The notes beneath the pieces were generated by a model that was given only the letters and a program-made list of their open reading frames with translations, was not told where the DNA came from and did no database searches. A stretch of 63,516 nt of DNA from assembly GCA_017624895.1 (NCBI GenBank), contig JAGAMB010000037.1, forward strand, positions 1 through 63,516. The letters run 5' to 3'. Made by a program: the position numbers and the translations under genes. Within the stretch, counting starts at the first letter, position 1; every line of letters begins with the position of its first letter. The stretch comes from Ruminococcus sp. (GTDB lineage: Bacteria > Bacillota > Clostridia > Oscillospirales > Ruminococcaceae). Below, piece by piece: positions 44,091 to 52,191 of this stretch.

Positions 44091-45542
44091 TCATATCTCA
44101 GGCAGCGACGGTATCTCTGCCGTTTTTTCACGTACCGTCTTTTTAGCCTGCATATAGTCAGGCAGCTCGATTTTATCAAGCTCGTTTTCATAGGGATTGA
44201 CTTTTTTCGGTAATGCTTCAACAGCTCTGTCCGCCTGTGCCATCAATGCTTCGTGATGCTCCTGAACAGCTTTCTCAATATTATCTGCATTGACGCTCTC
44301 GGTATCCCCCATTGATATTCTTGACTTTATACTTATATTCTCAGAAAGAAGCGATGCGTCAACCTCTTTCGTTTCAGCCATTATGCCCTCCTGATGCTTG
44401 CCTGAGGTATTTTTTAAATCCGCCGACATAGTATCATTTATTTTGCGCATATAGATATGATTCATTTTAGCGGTTTCATTTTTCTCCAGCTTATCGCCGT
44501 CAACTACAGGTATATCACTCATAACGCCGTTCGCCTTCATCTTTTCCTGCAAACGCTTTTTCCGTCTGTTGTCGATATCAGCAAAGGGATCCTCAGGAAT
44601 TATCGGTTCAGGCTCTGCCTTTACAAAGAAATCATTTTCGTTCTCTTTTGAATGAGTTTCCTTGCTTCCATCGTCAAAGAAATCCCAGAATGACTGTTTT
44701 TCGTCCTTTTCAGGTTCAGCTGCCTGGGGAGCTGCTTTTTCTGCCGTCTGCATATTCTGCTGAGGTGCAGCCTGCGGAACATTCTGCACCATTCCCTGTG
44801 CAGGGATTCCACCCATTTGCTGCATCTGCGGCTGTCCATAAAGGGGCATACCGTTCTGGTCGTAGCCGACTATCTGCGGCTGTGCATACATCATCGGCTG
44901 TCCGTAAAGAGGCATACCATTCTGGTCATAGCCGACTATCTGCGGCTGTGCATACATCATCGGCTGTCCGTAAAGAGGCATACCATTCTGGTCGTAGCCG
45001 ACTATCTGCGGCTGTGCATACATCATCGGCTGTCCGTAAAGGGGCATACCATTCTGGTCATAGCCGACTATCTGCGGCTGTGCATACATCATCGGCTGTC
45101 CGTAAAGGGGCATACCATTCTGGTCGTAGACGGCTATCTGCGGCTGTCCATTCATCACAGGCTGCTGCATATAAAGATTTGCCGGCTGACCGCCTCCCTG
45201 CGGTAAAACAGGCTGTGGCTGCTGAATCGGCTGCTGTGTCGGTTTCGGCGGCACAGTCGGCTCGTCATACATACTGAAATCAAATTCTTCTTCCGAACTA
45301 TTCAGCTCATCCGACGTGTACATTGACTTTTTCTTAGAAACGGGGGCTACATCTCTTATGATAAAAGTTCCCTCATTTATAGTGAAGCCGCCGCTGTTTT
45401 CTGAAAATTCTTCCTCAGTATGATAATTTCCTCTGTCAACTGCCTCGTAGTTGACTTCCGTGGGATTTTCCATATTACTTCCACATTTTACGCAGAATTT
45501 AAATCCCGTTTCATTTTCTGTTCCGCAATTACTGCATATCAT
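44091..45542 (-). CDS. Zinc-ribbon protein with 22-residue tandem repeats
   Basis: 483 residues from the ATG after AGGAGG. N-terminal zinc ribbon (CSNCGTENETGFKFCVKCGS), then low-complexity Gln/Pro sequence containing five tandem units of a 22-residue repeat (QPMMYAQPQIVGYDQNGMPL plus YG), four of them identical, followed by charged helical stretches (ADIDNRRKKRLQEKMKANGV) to the end. No membrane helix is evident. A disordered, repeat-rich protein with a zinc-binding head; likely a scaffold or adaptor (inference). The gene runs alone on the minus strand. Confidence 0.7.
   Translation of the reverse strand: MICSNCGTENETGFKFCVKCGSNMENPTEVNYEAVDRGNYHTEEEFSENSGGFTINEGTFIIRDVAPVSKKKSMYTSDELNSSEEEFDFSMYDEPTVPPKPTQQPIQQPQPVLPQGGGQPANLYMQQPVMNGQPQIAVYDQNGMPLYGQPMMYAQPQIVGYDQNGMPLYGQPMMYAQPQIVGYDQNGMPLYGQPMMYAQPQIVGYDQNGMPLYGQPMMYAQPQIVGYDQNGMPLYGQPQMQQMGGIPAQGMVQNVPQAAPQQNMQTAEKAAPQAAEPEKDEKQSFWDFFDDGSKETHSKENENDFFVKAEPEPIIPEDPFADIDNRRKKRLQEKMKANGVMSDIPVVDGDKLEKNETAKMNHIYMRKINDTMSADLKNTSGKHQEGIMAETKEVDASLLSENISIKSRISMGDTESVNADNIEKAVQEHHEALMAQADRAVEALPKKVNPYENELDKIELPDYMQAKKTVREKTAEIPSLPEI
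44829..45158. repeat. Five tandem 66-bp coding repeats
   Basis: Units of 66 bases (CGGCTGTCCGTAAAG...CATCAT) in frame with the zinc-ribbon repeat protein. Units differ by a few silent changes, the edge unit more. Copy number is likely variable among strains. Confidence 0.9.
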
Positions 45543-45802
45543 GAAGAAGCCTCCTTTTTTTCTATTTTGCTCATTATCGCAATTTATCCGCAATTACTCA
45601 TTTTCTATATTTATTATACCATTTCCCACGCTTTTTTGCAATACCCACAAACAAAATTACATATATTAATTTATTGCTGCCGCTTTCAAGTTTTTATATC
45701 GCTTTTATATAACTTCCTTAATTTTTACGGGCGTTTTTGTGCAATACGCTGATAAATTAAGAAAAATATATGAAAACTATGTATTTTTTTCTTCATTCGT
45801 GG

Positions 45803-45808
45803 TATAAT
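45803..45808 (+). promoter_or_regulatory. -10 element of the VanY-like gene
   Basis: TGGTATAAT is an extended -10; no good -35 stands before it. It is about 55 bases from the start codon. Confidence 0.5.
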
Positions 45809-45864
45809 ACTTATGATTATAGAAAAAATAAACCGTGTAGAAAATTTTACAGGAGCTGAAAATT

Positions 45865-46998
45865 ATGCCTAAAAATATCAGCAAAGAAAAAAGTATAAAC
45901 AGAGCTAAGACAACAGTTGAGCTTGTTGTTTGCGCTATTATTCTCGGCACGTCGGTCTTTCTCGGCAAAAGCTGTTTTGACCGCATAAAAGTAGTTCCCT
46001 CAACAAATAAGGAAGCGACAAAAATCGAAGATATCGAAATCCCCGATGCCTCTGATGTTGTTGATCCGAACAAAATTGTTTTCGCAGCCACTCCTATCAG
46101 CACAAAGCTGAAATTCAGCGGAAATCTTATTCTCGTTAACAACGATAATCAGTATTACAGCACAGGAAACGAAAATCTTGTCAGCATTATGGAGAAAAAC
46201 GACGAAACAGGACGTTCTTCATTTATTGCTGTTGACTACGATTACACCATTCTTGAACAGGTCTATGAACCGCTTGCAAAAATGGTTGACGACTGGTATG
46301 ACATCTATTTTAACGATACCCTCATTGTGTATGGTTCATATCGCTCTAATGAATTTCAGCAGCAGCTTTATGACCAGTTTACCGATAACACCTCCAATGA
46401 CGGAGAAGCTCCGATTGTTGCCCGTCCCGGTTTCAGCGAACACGAAACAGGCTATGCTCTGGATTTCAGCGAAACTGCAGGCTATGACTATCAGGGTACA
46501 GGTGATTTTCTGTGGCTCAACCAGAACTGCCACAAATACGGCTTCGTTATAAGATACGCTGAGGATAAGGAGGATATTACGGAATATCGCTATGAACCGT
46601 GGCATTTCCGTTATGTCGGCATACCTCACGCTAAGTATATGACTGAACAAAACCTCTGCCTTGAGGAATATATCGAACTGCTCCGCACATCTTATAATTA
46701 CAATGGTGAGCATCTGAAAGTCAGCGATGAGTACGGCGCACTTTATGAAATCTACTTCTACCCATCAGACGATGCAGCAGAATTTACAAACGTGCCTGTT
46801 CCTACAGGTGTAAAGTACGATATTTCGGGAAACAATGTGGACGGCTTTATTGTTACGGTTCACGTAAATGAAAAGACCGAAATCGGCAATGAAAATCTTT
46901 CTGTCACCACATCTCCCTACTCATTTGCAGCCACTACAGCTGCTGATTCATCAGCAGAAACAACAGACAGCACCACAGAAACAACAATTGCATATTAG
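45865..46998 (+). CDS. D-Ala-D-Ala carboxypeptidase (VanY, M15B family)
   Basis: 377 residues. One N-terminal membrane helix at about 18-36 anchors it; the catalytic domain (about 100-270) has VYGSYRSNEFQQQLYDQF, the zinc motif SEHETGYALDFS and EPWHFRYVG, as in VanY/DacB-type peptidases that trim D-Ala from peptidoglycan stem peptides. The C-terminal 100 residues form an extra beta-rich domain with a Thr/Ser tail. It acts outside the membrane and sets cross-linking. No vancomycin resistance operon is near, so this is a housekeeping-type enzyme. Confidence 0.92.
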   Translation: MPKNISKEKSINRAKTTVELVVCAIILGTSVFLGKSCFDRIKVVPSTNKEATKIEDIEIPDASDVVDPNKIVFAATPISTKLKFSGNLILVNNDNQYYSTGNENLVSIMEKNDETGRSSFIAVDYDYTILEQVYEPLAKMVDDWYDIYFNDTLIVYGSYRSNEFQQQLYDQFTDNTSNDGEAPIVARPGFSEHETGYALDFSETAGYDYQGTGDFLWLNQNCHKYGFVIRYAEDKEDITEYRYEPWHFRYVGIPHAKYMTEQNLCLEEYIELLRTSYNYNGEHLKVSDEYGALYEIYFYPSDDAAEFTNVPVPTGVKYDISGNNVDGFIVTVHVNEKTEIGNENLSVTTSPYSFAATTAADSSAETTDSTTETTIAY

Positions 46999-47003
46999 TT
47001 TAT

Positions 47004-47026
47004 ACGGCAGGAATATCTCCTGCCGT
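47004..47026. terminator. Terminator between the VanY-like gene and gpr
   Basis: ACGGCAGGA, ATATC loop, TCCTGCCGT followed by TAATTTTTAT; convergent genes share it, 12 bases before gpr. Confidence 0.85.
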
Positions 47027-47037
47027 TAATTTTTATG

Positions 47038-47886
47038 TTAAAATAATCCCCTTACATCATCAAATGAAAGCGATGGCTGGAGTGCAAGGTTTATACCGAA
47101 GGCGATAAGCTCAGCACCGCGCTCCGCCAGACGGTCTATATCACGGGGAGTTACCATCATATTCGGCGTATTATCGGATATTTCGCAATTTCCGAAGCTG
47201 TGCAGAATCGTATGCATATCCACCACCGTAGGAATACCCACCGCAATTATGGGAATCCCAAGGGTTGCTTCTGAAAGCTCTCTGCGTGAATTGGCAACTC
47301 CGCTTCCGGGAGATATTCCGCTGTCACAGAGCTGTATAGTAGTACCAAGCCGTTCCACATCAGAGCAAGCAAGAGCATCCACAGCTATGACCGCCGAGGG
47401 CTTTATTTCGCGGCATACAGCCTTTATCAGCTCAGCCGTTTCAATTCCTGTCTGCCCTAAAACTCCCCCTGCAAGACAGCTTACCGGACGGAGCGAGGTA
47501 AGAAATTTTTCCTCGTCCTCCTCCAGCTCATTTTTAAGATGGCGCGTAGCAAGCACTTTTTCTGCCGCCCACGGCCCTATTGCATCGGGTGTAATATCGC
47601 GGTTTCCAAGACCTGCAACGAGAATTTCCCCAGACGGAAGAAAAGTTTTCAGCTCATCGGCAAGCTCCTCCGCCATATCCTCATAATTGCTGCTGAAACG
47701 GCTCAGGCTCTTACTTTCAAGGGTGATATACCGCCCTTTCCCCTTTCCGAGAGTGGGGCGATGCTCGTCGGTTTCAATGACTATCTCCGTTATATCAAAG
47801 GCTTTTCCGCGGCTGTATTTCTTCACGCCATCAGGCAGCCTGTCCGAATTTATCTGCTCAACAGCAAGGTCGGTTCTGATATTCAT
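47038..47886 (-). CDS. gpr: Germination protease GPR
   Basis: 282 residues, somewhat shorter than Bacillus GPR (about 370). MNIRTDLAVE is the cleavage-region start typical for the family; VAGLGNRDITPDAIGPWAAE, ACSDVERLGTTIQLCDSGISPG and GVANSRRELSEATLGIPIIA follow. It degrades the small acid-soluble proteins that protect spore DNA during germination. With yabP/yabQ it shows a sporulation gene set. It is divergent from rpsT, an order often found in Clostridia. Confidence 0.95.
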   Translation of the reverse strand: MNIRTDLAVEQINSDRLPDGVKKYSRGKAFDITEIVIETDEHRPTLGKGKGRYITLESKSLSRFSSNYEDMAEELADELKTFLPSGEILVAGLGNRDITPDAIGPWAAEKVLATRHLKNELEEDEEKFLTSLRPVSCLAGGVLGQTGIETAELIKAVCREIKPSAVIAVDALACSDVERLGTTIQLCDSGISPGSGVANSRRELSEATLGIPIIAVGIPTVVDMHTILHSFGNCEISDNTPNMMVTPRDIDRLAERGAELIAFGINLALQPSLSFDDVRGLF

Positions 47887-47963
47887 AAAGTCCTCCTCTG
47901 TAATTTGTATATATTGCTGTATTTCAAGAGTAAATATCCGTTATATTCTTTCGCTTTTAACTA

Positions 47964-47992
47964 TTGATTTTTTAGCCGAAAAATGGTATAAT
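47964..47992 (+). promoter_or_regulatory. rpsT promoter
   Basis: TTGATT (47964-47969), 17-base spacer ending TGG, TATAAT (47987-47992). The leader to 48106 carries hairpins (GTAGCTGTGCGTTGCAGCTGC; CCTGCGGTATATCCGCGG), possibly used in S20 self-control (inference). Confidence 0.75.
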
Positions 47993-48106
47993 TATTATTG
48001 TCTCAGTGGGTAGCTGTGCGTTGCAGCTGCCGCATATCGTAACTGATATGTTTAAAATATGTAATATCCTGCGGTATATCCGCGGAAAAAATCGGGAGGT
48101 GCAATT

Positions 48107-48367
48107 ATGCCAAATATTAAATCTGCAAAGAAGAGAGTTAAGGTTAACGCAACTAAGGCTGCTGCTAATAAGTCCAGAAAGTCTAATCTCAAGACAGTTC
48201 TCAAGAAGGCTGATATCGCTTGTGCTACAGGCGCTGCTGATAAAGCAGAGGCTATCAAGCTCGCTGTTAAGAAGGTTGACCAGGCTTGCGCTAAGGGCCT
48301 TATGCACAAGAATAAGGCTGCAAGAAAGAAGGCTCAGCTGGCTAAGAAGCTTAACGCTGCTGAATAA
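48107..48367 (+). CDS. rpsT: Ribosomal protein S20
   Basis: 86 residues, very basic: MPNIKSAKKRVKVNATKAAA, KSRKSNLKTVLKKADI and KGLMHKNKAARKKAQLAKKL are typical of S20, which binds 16S rRNA in the 30S body. GGGAGGTGC precedes the start. Codons are strongly biased, as expected for a ribosomal protein. It is single-gene, with its own promoter and terminator. Confidence 0.97.
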   Translation: MPNIKSAKKRVKVNATKAAANKSRKSNLKTVLKKADIACATGAADKAEAIKLAVKKVDQACAKGLMHKNKAARKKAQLAKKLNAAE

Positions 48368-48381
48368 TTCAATAAAGTTTT

Positions 48382-48414
48382 ACCCCCGATATCTTGCGAA
48401 TCGGGGGTTTTTAT
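48382..48414 (+). terminator. rpsT terminator
   Basis: ACCCCCGAT, 9-base loop, ATCGGGGGT then TTTTA. Confidence 0.9.
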
Positions 48415-48454
48415 TTTTTATGTTCCGTTGGTAATTTGATGGTAACTTTTTTGT

Positions 48455-48477
48455 GTAGGGGCGGATATTATCCGCCC
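48455..48477. repeat. GTAGGGGCGGATATTATCCGCCC palindrome
   Basis: A canonical copy of the dispersed family, between the rpsT terminator and the recG promoter; same sequence as at 59403. Confidence 0.85.
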
Positions 48478-48530
48478 GAAATTTTTTAACCTCACACATA
48501 CACAATAGGATACAATAATTAACGTCTGAT

Positions 48531-48558
48531 TTGACTTTTCTCTGATTTGTGATATAAT
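48531..48558 (+). promoter_or_regulatory. recG promoter
   Basis: TTGACT (48531-48536), 16-base spacer, TATAAT (48553-48558), with TGTGA before the -10. The MITE begins 7 bases after it, at the transcription start. Confidence 0.75.
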
Positions 48559-48564
48559 AAATAA

Positions 48565-48721
48565 GGGCATCTCTAAAAACCCGTTTGATTAAAGAAAAAA
48601 CAGATAGGTGCGGAAGCTGCAAGGAAACCTTCCGAAGGCGTGCTGCCGCACTCCGAGGGAGGTTGACGAAGCAGATGTCGTGCATAGCTGTTTTTTCTCA
48701 AAAGGGTTTTTAGAGATGCCC
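48565..48721. mobile_element. 157-bp MITE with 18-bp inverted ends at the recG start site
   Basis: GGGCATCTCTAAAAACCC at 48565-48582 and its exact complement at 48704-48721. The inner arms continue with AGAAAAAACAG and CTGTTTTTTCT. ATAA on both sides (48561-48564 and 48722-48725) looks like a 4-bp target duplication. TSD and ends recall IS5-type elements (inference). It lies entirely in the recG leader. Confidence 0.78.
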
Positions 48722-48753
48722 ATAATACAAAAGAAATTGAAAGGGAGTGCATT

Positions 48754-50790
48754 ATGGCGGCAAATCTGTTCTCAGATATCGAATTTTTAAAGGGAGTCGG
48801 CAAGGCTAAAGGAGAAAAATATCGCAAGCTTGGTATTTCCTCCCCCTATGACCTGCTGTACCATATCCCCCGTGACTATATGGACTTCCGCACACATATT
48901 CCCATTGTACAGGCTGAAAATGAGGAATACTGCGTTTTAAAGCTGACTATAACAAAAAAACTTCCGCCGAAAGCAATCCGCAAAGGCCTTGTTATATGCC
49001 ACGCTGCCGCCACCGACGGTATTGACGATATTATTGTCGTCGTTTACAACAACGTTTATGCTTTTCATGCGCTGAAAGAATTTCAGACATACTATATGTA
49101 CGGCAAGGTCACAGGCGGCTTTACACGGAAAGAAATCCACTCCCCCGTTTATATCCCTGCTGACTCCCCTGTACTTATTCAGCCTGTATACAAGCTTACT
49201 CAGGGACTCCCCATAAATGCTGTACGCACCAATATGCAGCAGGCTCTTTCTATTCTGGAGGATTCCCCCTTTGAAACTCTCCCCGAATATATACGTGAGA
49301 AATATGCCCTCCCTGACCTTGTATGGTCGCTGAAAAATATCCACTTCCCCGAAACGAATAATGCGGCTGAAATCGCAAGACGCAGAATTGCCTTTGAGGA
49401 ATTGCTGAAGCTGCAGCTGGGTATGCTTATGCTGAAAATCCGCAAAAAGAAAACCACTTCTTATGTTATGGATAAGTCCATTTCTATGGCGGATTTCTAC
49501 AACACCCTCCCCTTTCAGCTCACAGAGGGGCAGGCTTCCGCTGTTGGTGAAATTATAGACGATATGTGCAGCGGCTCACCTATGAACCGTCTTTTGCAGG
49601 GCGATGTGGGAAGCGGCAAAACTGCCGTTGCTGCCGCTGCCTGCTGTTTTGCAGCAAAAAATAGTGTGCAGTCCGCTGTTATGGCGCCTACAGAAATTCT
49701 CGCCGCACAGCATTACAAGACTTTCAGCTCATTTCTTGAACCCCTCGGCATAAAAGTCGCACTTCTCACAGGTTCAACTCCTGCAAAGCAAAAGGCTGAA
49801 ATCCGCGAAAAACTTCTTTCAGGGGAAATCGACCTTGTGGCAGGCACTCACGCTATCATACAAAAAGATGTTGAATATAAGGCTCTCGGTCTTGTTATTA
49901 CCGATGAACAGCATCGCTTCGGTGTTGCGCAGAGGGCTGCCCTTGCGGAAAAAGGCGACTCACCGCACAGGCTGATAATGTCCGCTACGCCCATTCCCCG
50001 AACTCTCGCCCTGAATATCTTCGGTGATTTAGATGTAACAAGTATCCGTCAGCTCCCAAAAGGAAGAAGTCCTGTCAAAACTTACGCTGTTACGGGTAAA
50101 AAGCGCGAGGGAGCTTTTTCTTTCCTCCGCGCAAGACTTGACGAGGGGCGGCAGGCTTATGTTGTCTGCCCTATGATTGAGGAGTCCGAAAGCGAGCTTT
50201 TCGCCGTAAAATCCTATGCGGAAAATGCGGAGAAAACCACGCTGAAAGGCTATACTACGGCACTCCTCCACGGACGTATGAGGGCTGCCGAAAAAGAGGA
50301 AGTTATGGGGAAATTCAGCCGTGGCGAATTGCAGGTACTCATATGCACTACTGTTGTTGAGGTCGGGGTTGACGTACCCAATGCGGCGGTTATGATTATT
50401 GAAAATGCCGAGAGATTTGGACTTTCGCAGCTTCACCAGCTCCGCGGACGAGTAGGGCGCGGACAGTACGAGAGTACGTGCATACTCATCACCGACAACA
50501 AAAATGAGGACTGCATACAGCGAATGAAGATAATTTCAGCCACTACCGACGGCTTTAAAATAGCGCAGGAGGACTTGAATATGCGCGGTCCCGGAGATTT
50601 CTTCGGCAGCGCTCAGCATGGACTTCCGCCGCTGAAAATAGCCTCTGCATACGATATATCTATGCTCTCCGAAGATGTCCGCCGCTGTGCTGAGGAGCTT
50701 CTCCGCGATGATCCCAACCTCGACAAACCTGAGCATAAGGCAATTAAAATGGATACGCTGAAATTTTTTAATAAAGAGGTTACAAGTTGA
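48754..50790 (+). CDS. recG: ATP-dependent DNA helicase RecG
   Basis: 678 residues. N-terminal wedge domain (KGVGKAKGEKYRKLGISSPY, an OB-like fold at about 60-150), then helicase core: Q/I motif, Walker A LLQGDVGSGKTAV, DEQH box in ITDEQHRFGVAQR, SATPIPRTL, LHGRMRAAEKEEVM, and QLRGRVGRG. It rewinds and remodels stalled replication forks and branched DNA. Length is normal. GGGAG precedes ATG by 6 bases. Its mRNA leader would carry the whole MITE hairpin. Confidence 0.96.
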   Translation: MAANLFSDIEFLKGVGKAKGEKYRKLGISSPYDLLYHIPRDYMDFRTHIPIVQAENEEYCVLKLTITKKLPPKAIRKGLVICHAAATDGIDDIIVVVYNNVYAFHALKEFQTYYMYGKVTGGFTRKEIHSPVYIPADSPVLIQPVYKLTQGLPINAVRTNMQQALSILEDSPFETLPEYIREKYALPDLVWSLKNIHFPETNNAAEIARRRIAFEELLKLQLGMLMLKIRKKKTTSYVMDKSISMADFYNTLPFQLTEGQASAVGEIIDDMCSGSPMNRLLQGDVGSGKTAVAAAACCFAAKNSVQSAVMAPTEILAAQHYKTFSSFLEPLGIKVALLTGSTPAKQKAEIREKLLSGEIDLVAGTHAIIQKDVEYKALGLVITDEQHRFGVAQRAALAEKGDSPHRLIMSATPIPRTLALNIFGDLDVTSIRQLPKGRSPVKTYAVTGKKREGAFSFLRARLDEGRQAYVVCPMIEESESELFAVKSYAENAEKTTLKGYTTALLHGRMRAAEKEEVMGKFSRGELQVLICTTVVEVGVDVPNAAVMIIENAERFGLSQLHQLRGRVGRGQYESTCILITDNKNEDCIQRMKIISATTDGFKIAQEDLNMRGPGDFFGSAQHGLPPLKIASAYDISMLSEDVRRCAEELLRDDPNLDKPEHKAIKMDTLKFFNKEVTS

Positions 50791-50845
50791 TGCGTAATGC
50801 GTAATTATTGATTATGGCTACAATAAAATATTGGCAGGTGCAAAA

Positions 50846-50899
50846 ATGAACGATATACAACTAACTAATGAGCAAGTCTGTAGAAAAGTTATGGTGTAG
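50846..50899 (+). pseudogene. Truncated N-terminus of an unknown gene
   Basis: Reads MNDIQLTNEQVCRKVMV then TAG, preceded by GGCAGGTG. The TAG is the first triplet of repeat element B, so the frame seems cut by that insertion. No continuation is recognisable beyond the element. It could be a chance frame; the ribosome site is weak. Confidence 0.3.
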
Positions 50900-51339
50900 T
50901 ACGCTGTAACATCTAAAACTTTATATTCTATCTTGGCAAAAAAATGGAAACATACTCCTGAAAAGACCACCTGAGCCGTATAAAAAGACTTGCCTTTTTC
51001 ATATATAACAATCCCCTGAGTTCAAAAGTCAGCAAAGGGAGGGAAAAAGGGGAAAGGGAAAGGAGAGCCCAGAGAGGAAAACCGTAGGGGGAAAAAGGGA
51101 GTGCGGCGAGTCGCCGCTGACATCTTGTTCTAATGTTATGTAACTTTAGATACAAGCTTTTGTTCTAATGTAAAACTTTCTTTAGGGCAAATCACCAGCG
51201 GGGGTACCCCGCCTGACTTTTGTGCCAGTTTTCTTTTTCCCTCCCTTTTGCCCCGTAGGTGTTCCTCTCTGGTGATAAATTACCCTTTTGTATTTATTAT
51301 GAATAGAAAAAGTAAAGTTTTAAGTGTTACAACATAGTA
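50897..51339. mobile_element. Non-coding inverted-repeat element with polypurine core, copy B
   Basis: About 443 bp. Left end TAGTACGCTGTAACATCTAA, right end (complement) TACTATGTTGTAACACTTAA: imperfect terminal repeats with shared AACTTTA-type inner ends. The core holds GGGAGGGAAAAAGGGGAAAG and CAGAGAGGAAAACCGTAGGG, with an inverted block (CTTTTTCCCTCCCTTTTGCC) near 51228. Same design as element A at 19160. Confidence 0.65.
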
Positions 51340-51359
51340 GGGACGGATATCATCCGCCC
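51337..51359. repeat. GGCGGATATT-family palindrome, variant
   Basis: GTAGGGACGGATATCATCCG then CCC. It overlaps the right edge of element B, as another palindrome abuts element A; A and B may share this insertion context. Confidence 0.7.
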
Positions 51360-51589
51360 GCGGACTTCCAAAGGCAGCCCCTACACATAATTACGCATTA
51401 TTCAAAATTCACCGCCCACATCAATTCTTAATTCATAATTCATAATTCTTAATTCGGCTACCGGCTAACGGCTGAAAGCTTAATTAATAATATCCGCCCT
51501 ACAATAGTTAAAACCGCCATTAAACCCTCTTGTTTTTTGTGCATAATGACGTATTGTTGCCTTTTGCAGAAAATTCGCCGATAAATCTA

Positions 51590-51618
51590 TTGTAAATTTC
51601 GTTTCGTTATGATATAAT
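51590..51618 (+). promoter_or_regulatory. Promoter of the Asp23-fakA unit
   Basis: TTGTAA (51590-51595), 17-base spacer, TATAAT (51613-51618) with TGA before it. Confidence 0.7.
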
Positions 51619-51674
51619 AAAGATGTATAGCGGTTTTTTCTGCTTTAAATTTATTTGTAAAAGGAGTGTGCCGT

Positions 51675-52031
51675 ATGGTCAGCATCGAAAATCATATCGG
51701 TAAAATTTCAGTTTCAGAAACCTATATAACCGAGCTTGTACGCCACGCGGTCTGCGACTGCTTCGGAGTTGCTGATGTGTGCAGCGTAAGCACTTTCCGT
51801 TCCGCTGTATCATCTCTTACAGGTGGCAGACTTTTCAAGCGTAAGGGCGTAGTTGTCCGCACCGATAAAAACGGCGGACTTACCATAGACCTCCACATAA
51901 AGGTCACTTACGGCACAAATATCGCCGCAGCTGTCAGCAGTATAACTCATAAGGTTACTTTTACCGTAGAGGAATCAACTGATATGCAGGTAAACGCTGT
52001 CAACGTTTATGTTGACGATATGAATTCATAA
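51675..52031 (+). CDS. Asp23/Gls24 family envelope protein
   Basis: 118 residues from the ATG after AAGGAG. It begins VSIENHIGKISVSETYITEL, and LTIDLHIKVTYGTNI and VNVYVDDM are the typical Asp23 strands. These small alpha/beta proteins are abundant near the membrane in Firmicutes and affect envelope stress response. Here it stands directly upstream of fakA, the usual clustering in Firmicutes (rpmB-asp23-fakA-recG); recG lies just upstream but is split off by element B. Confidence 0.9.
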   Translation: MVSIENHIGKISVSETYITELVRHAVCDCFGVADVCSVSTFRSAVSSLTGGRLFKRKGVVVRTDKNGGLTIDLHIKVTYGTNIAAAVSSITHKVTFTVEESTDMQVNAVNVYVDDMNS

Positions 52032-52191
52032 CCGATAATACTTCAGGCAATACCGCATAAAGCTTTTGCGGAAAATATGCAAGCATATTTCGTGCAAAGC
52101 CGTCAGGTGGGCTTTGTGCGGTGTTGCCTTCAGTACCGCTGATTACTTTCGGCGGTACTTATTACTGATTAACTTCATAGGAGGGTTTAAT

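Larger units (their letters stand above)
50791..51674. other. Gene-poor region with repeat element B
   Basis: About 880 bases with no convincing gene. It holds a truncated mini-frame (50846-50899), the non-coding element B (50897-51339), a palindrome at 51337, a GCTAACGGCT-type low-complexity stretch near 51455-51480, a half palindrome AATATCCGCCCTACA near 51490, and the promoter of the Asp23 gene near its end. Confidence 0.6.

Noticed and set aside
44829..45158. CRISPR-like tandem repeats
   Set aside because: The 66-base units are contiguous, with no unique spacers, and are in frame in a coding sequence, so they are protein repeats.
45865..46998. Vancomycin resistance gene vanY
   Set aside because: No vanH, vanA/B, vanX or vanRS nearby; ordinary carboxypeptidases have the same motifs.
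48380..48685. Minus-strand frame MHDICFVNLPRSAAARL...
   Set aside because: It is created by the MITE at 48565 and the palindrome; no ribosome site, and such frames are often seen with copies of repeat elements.
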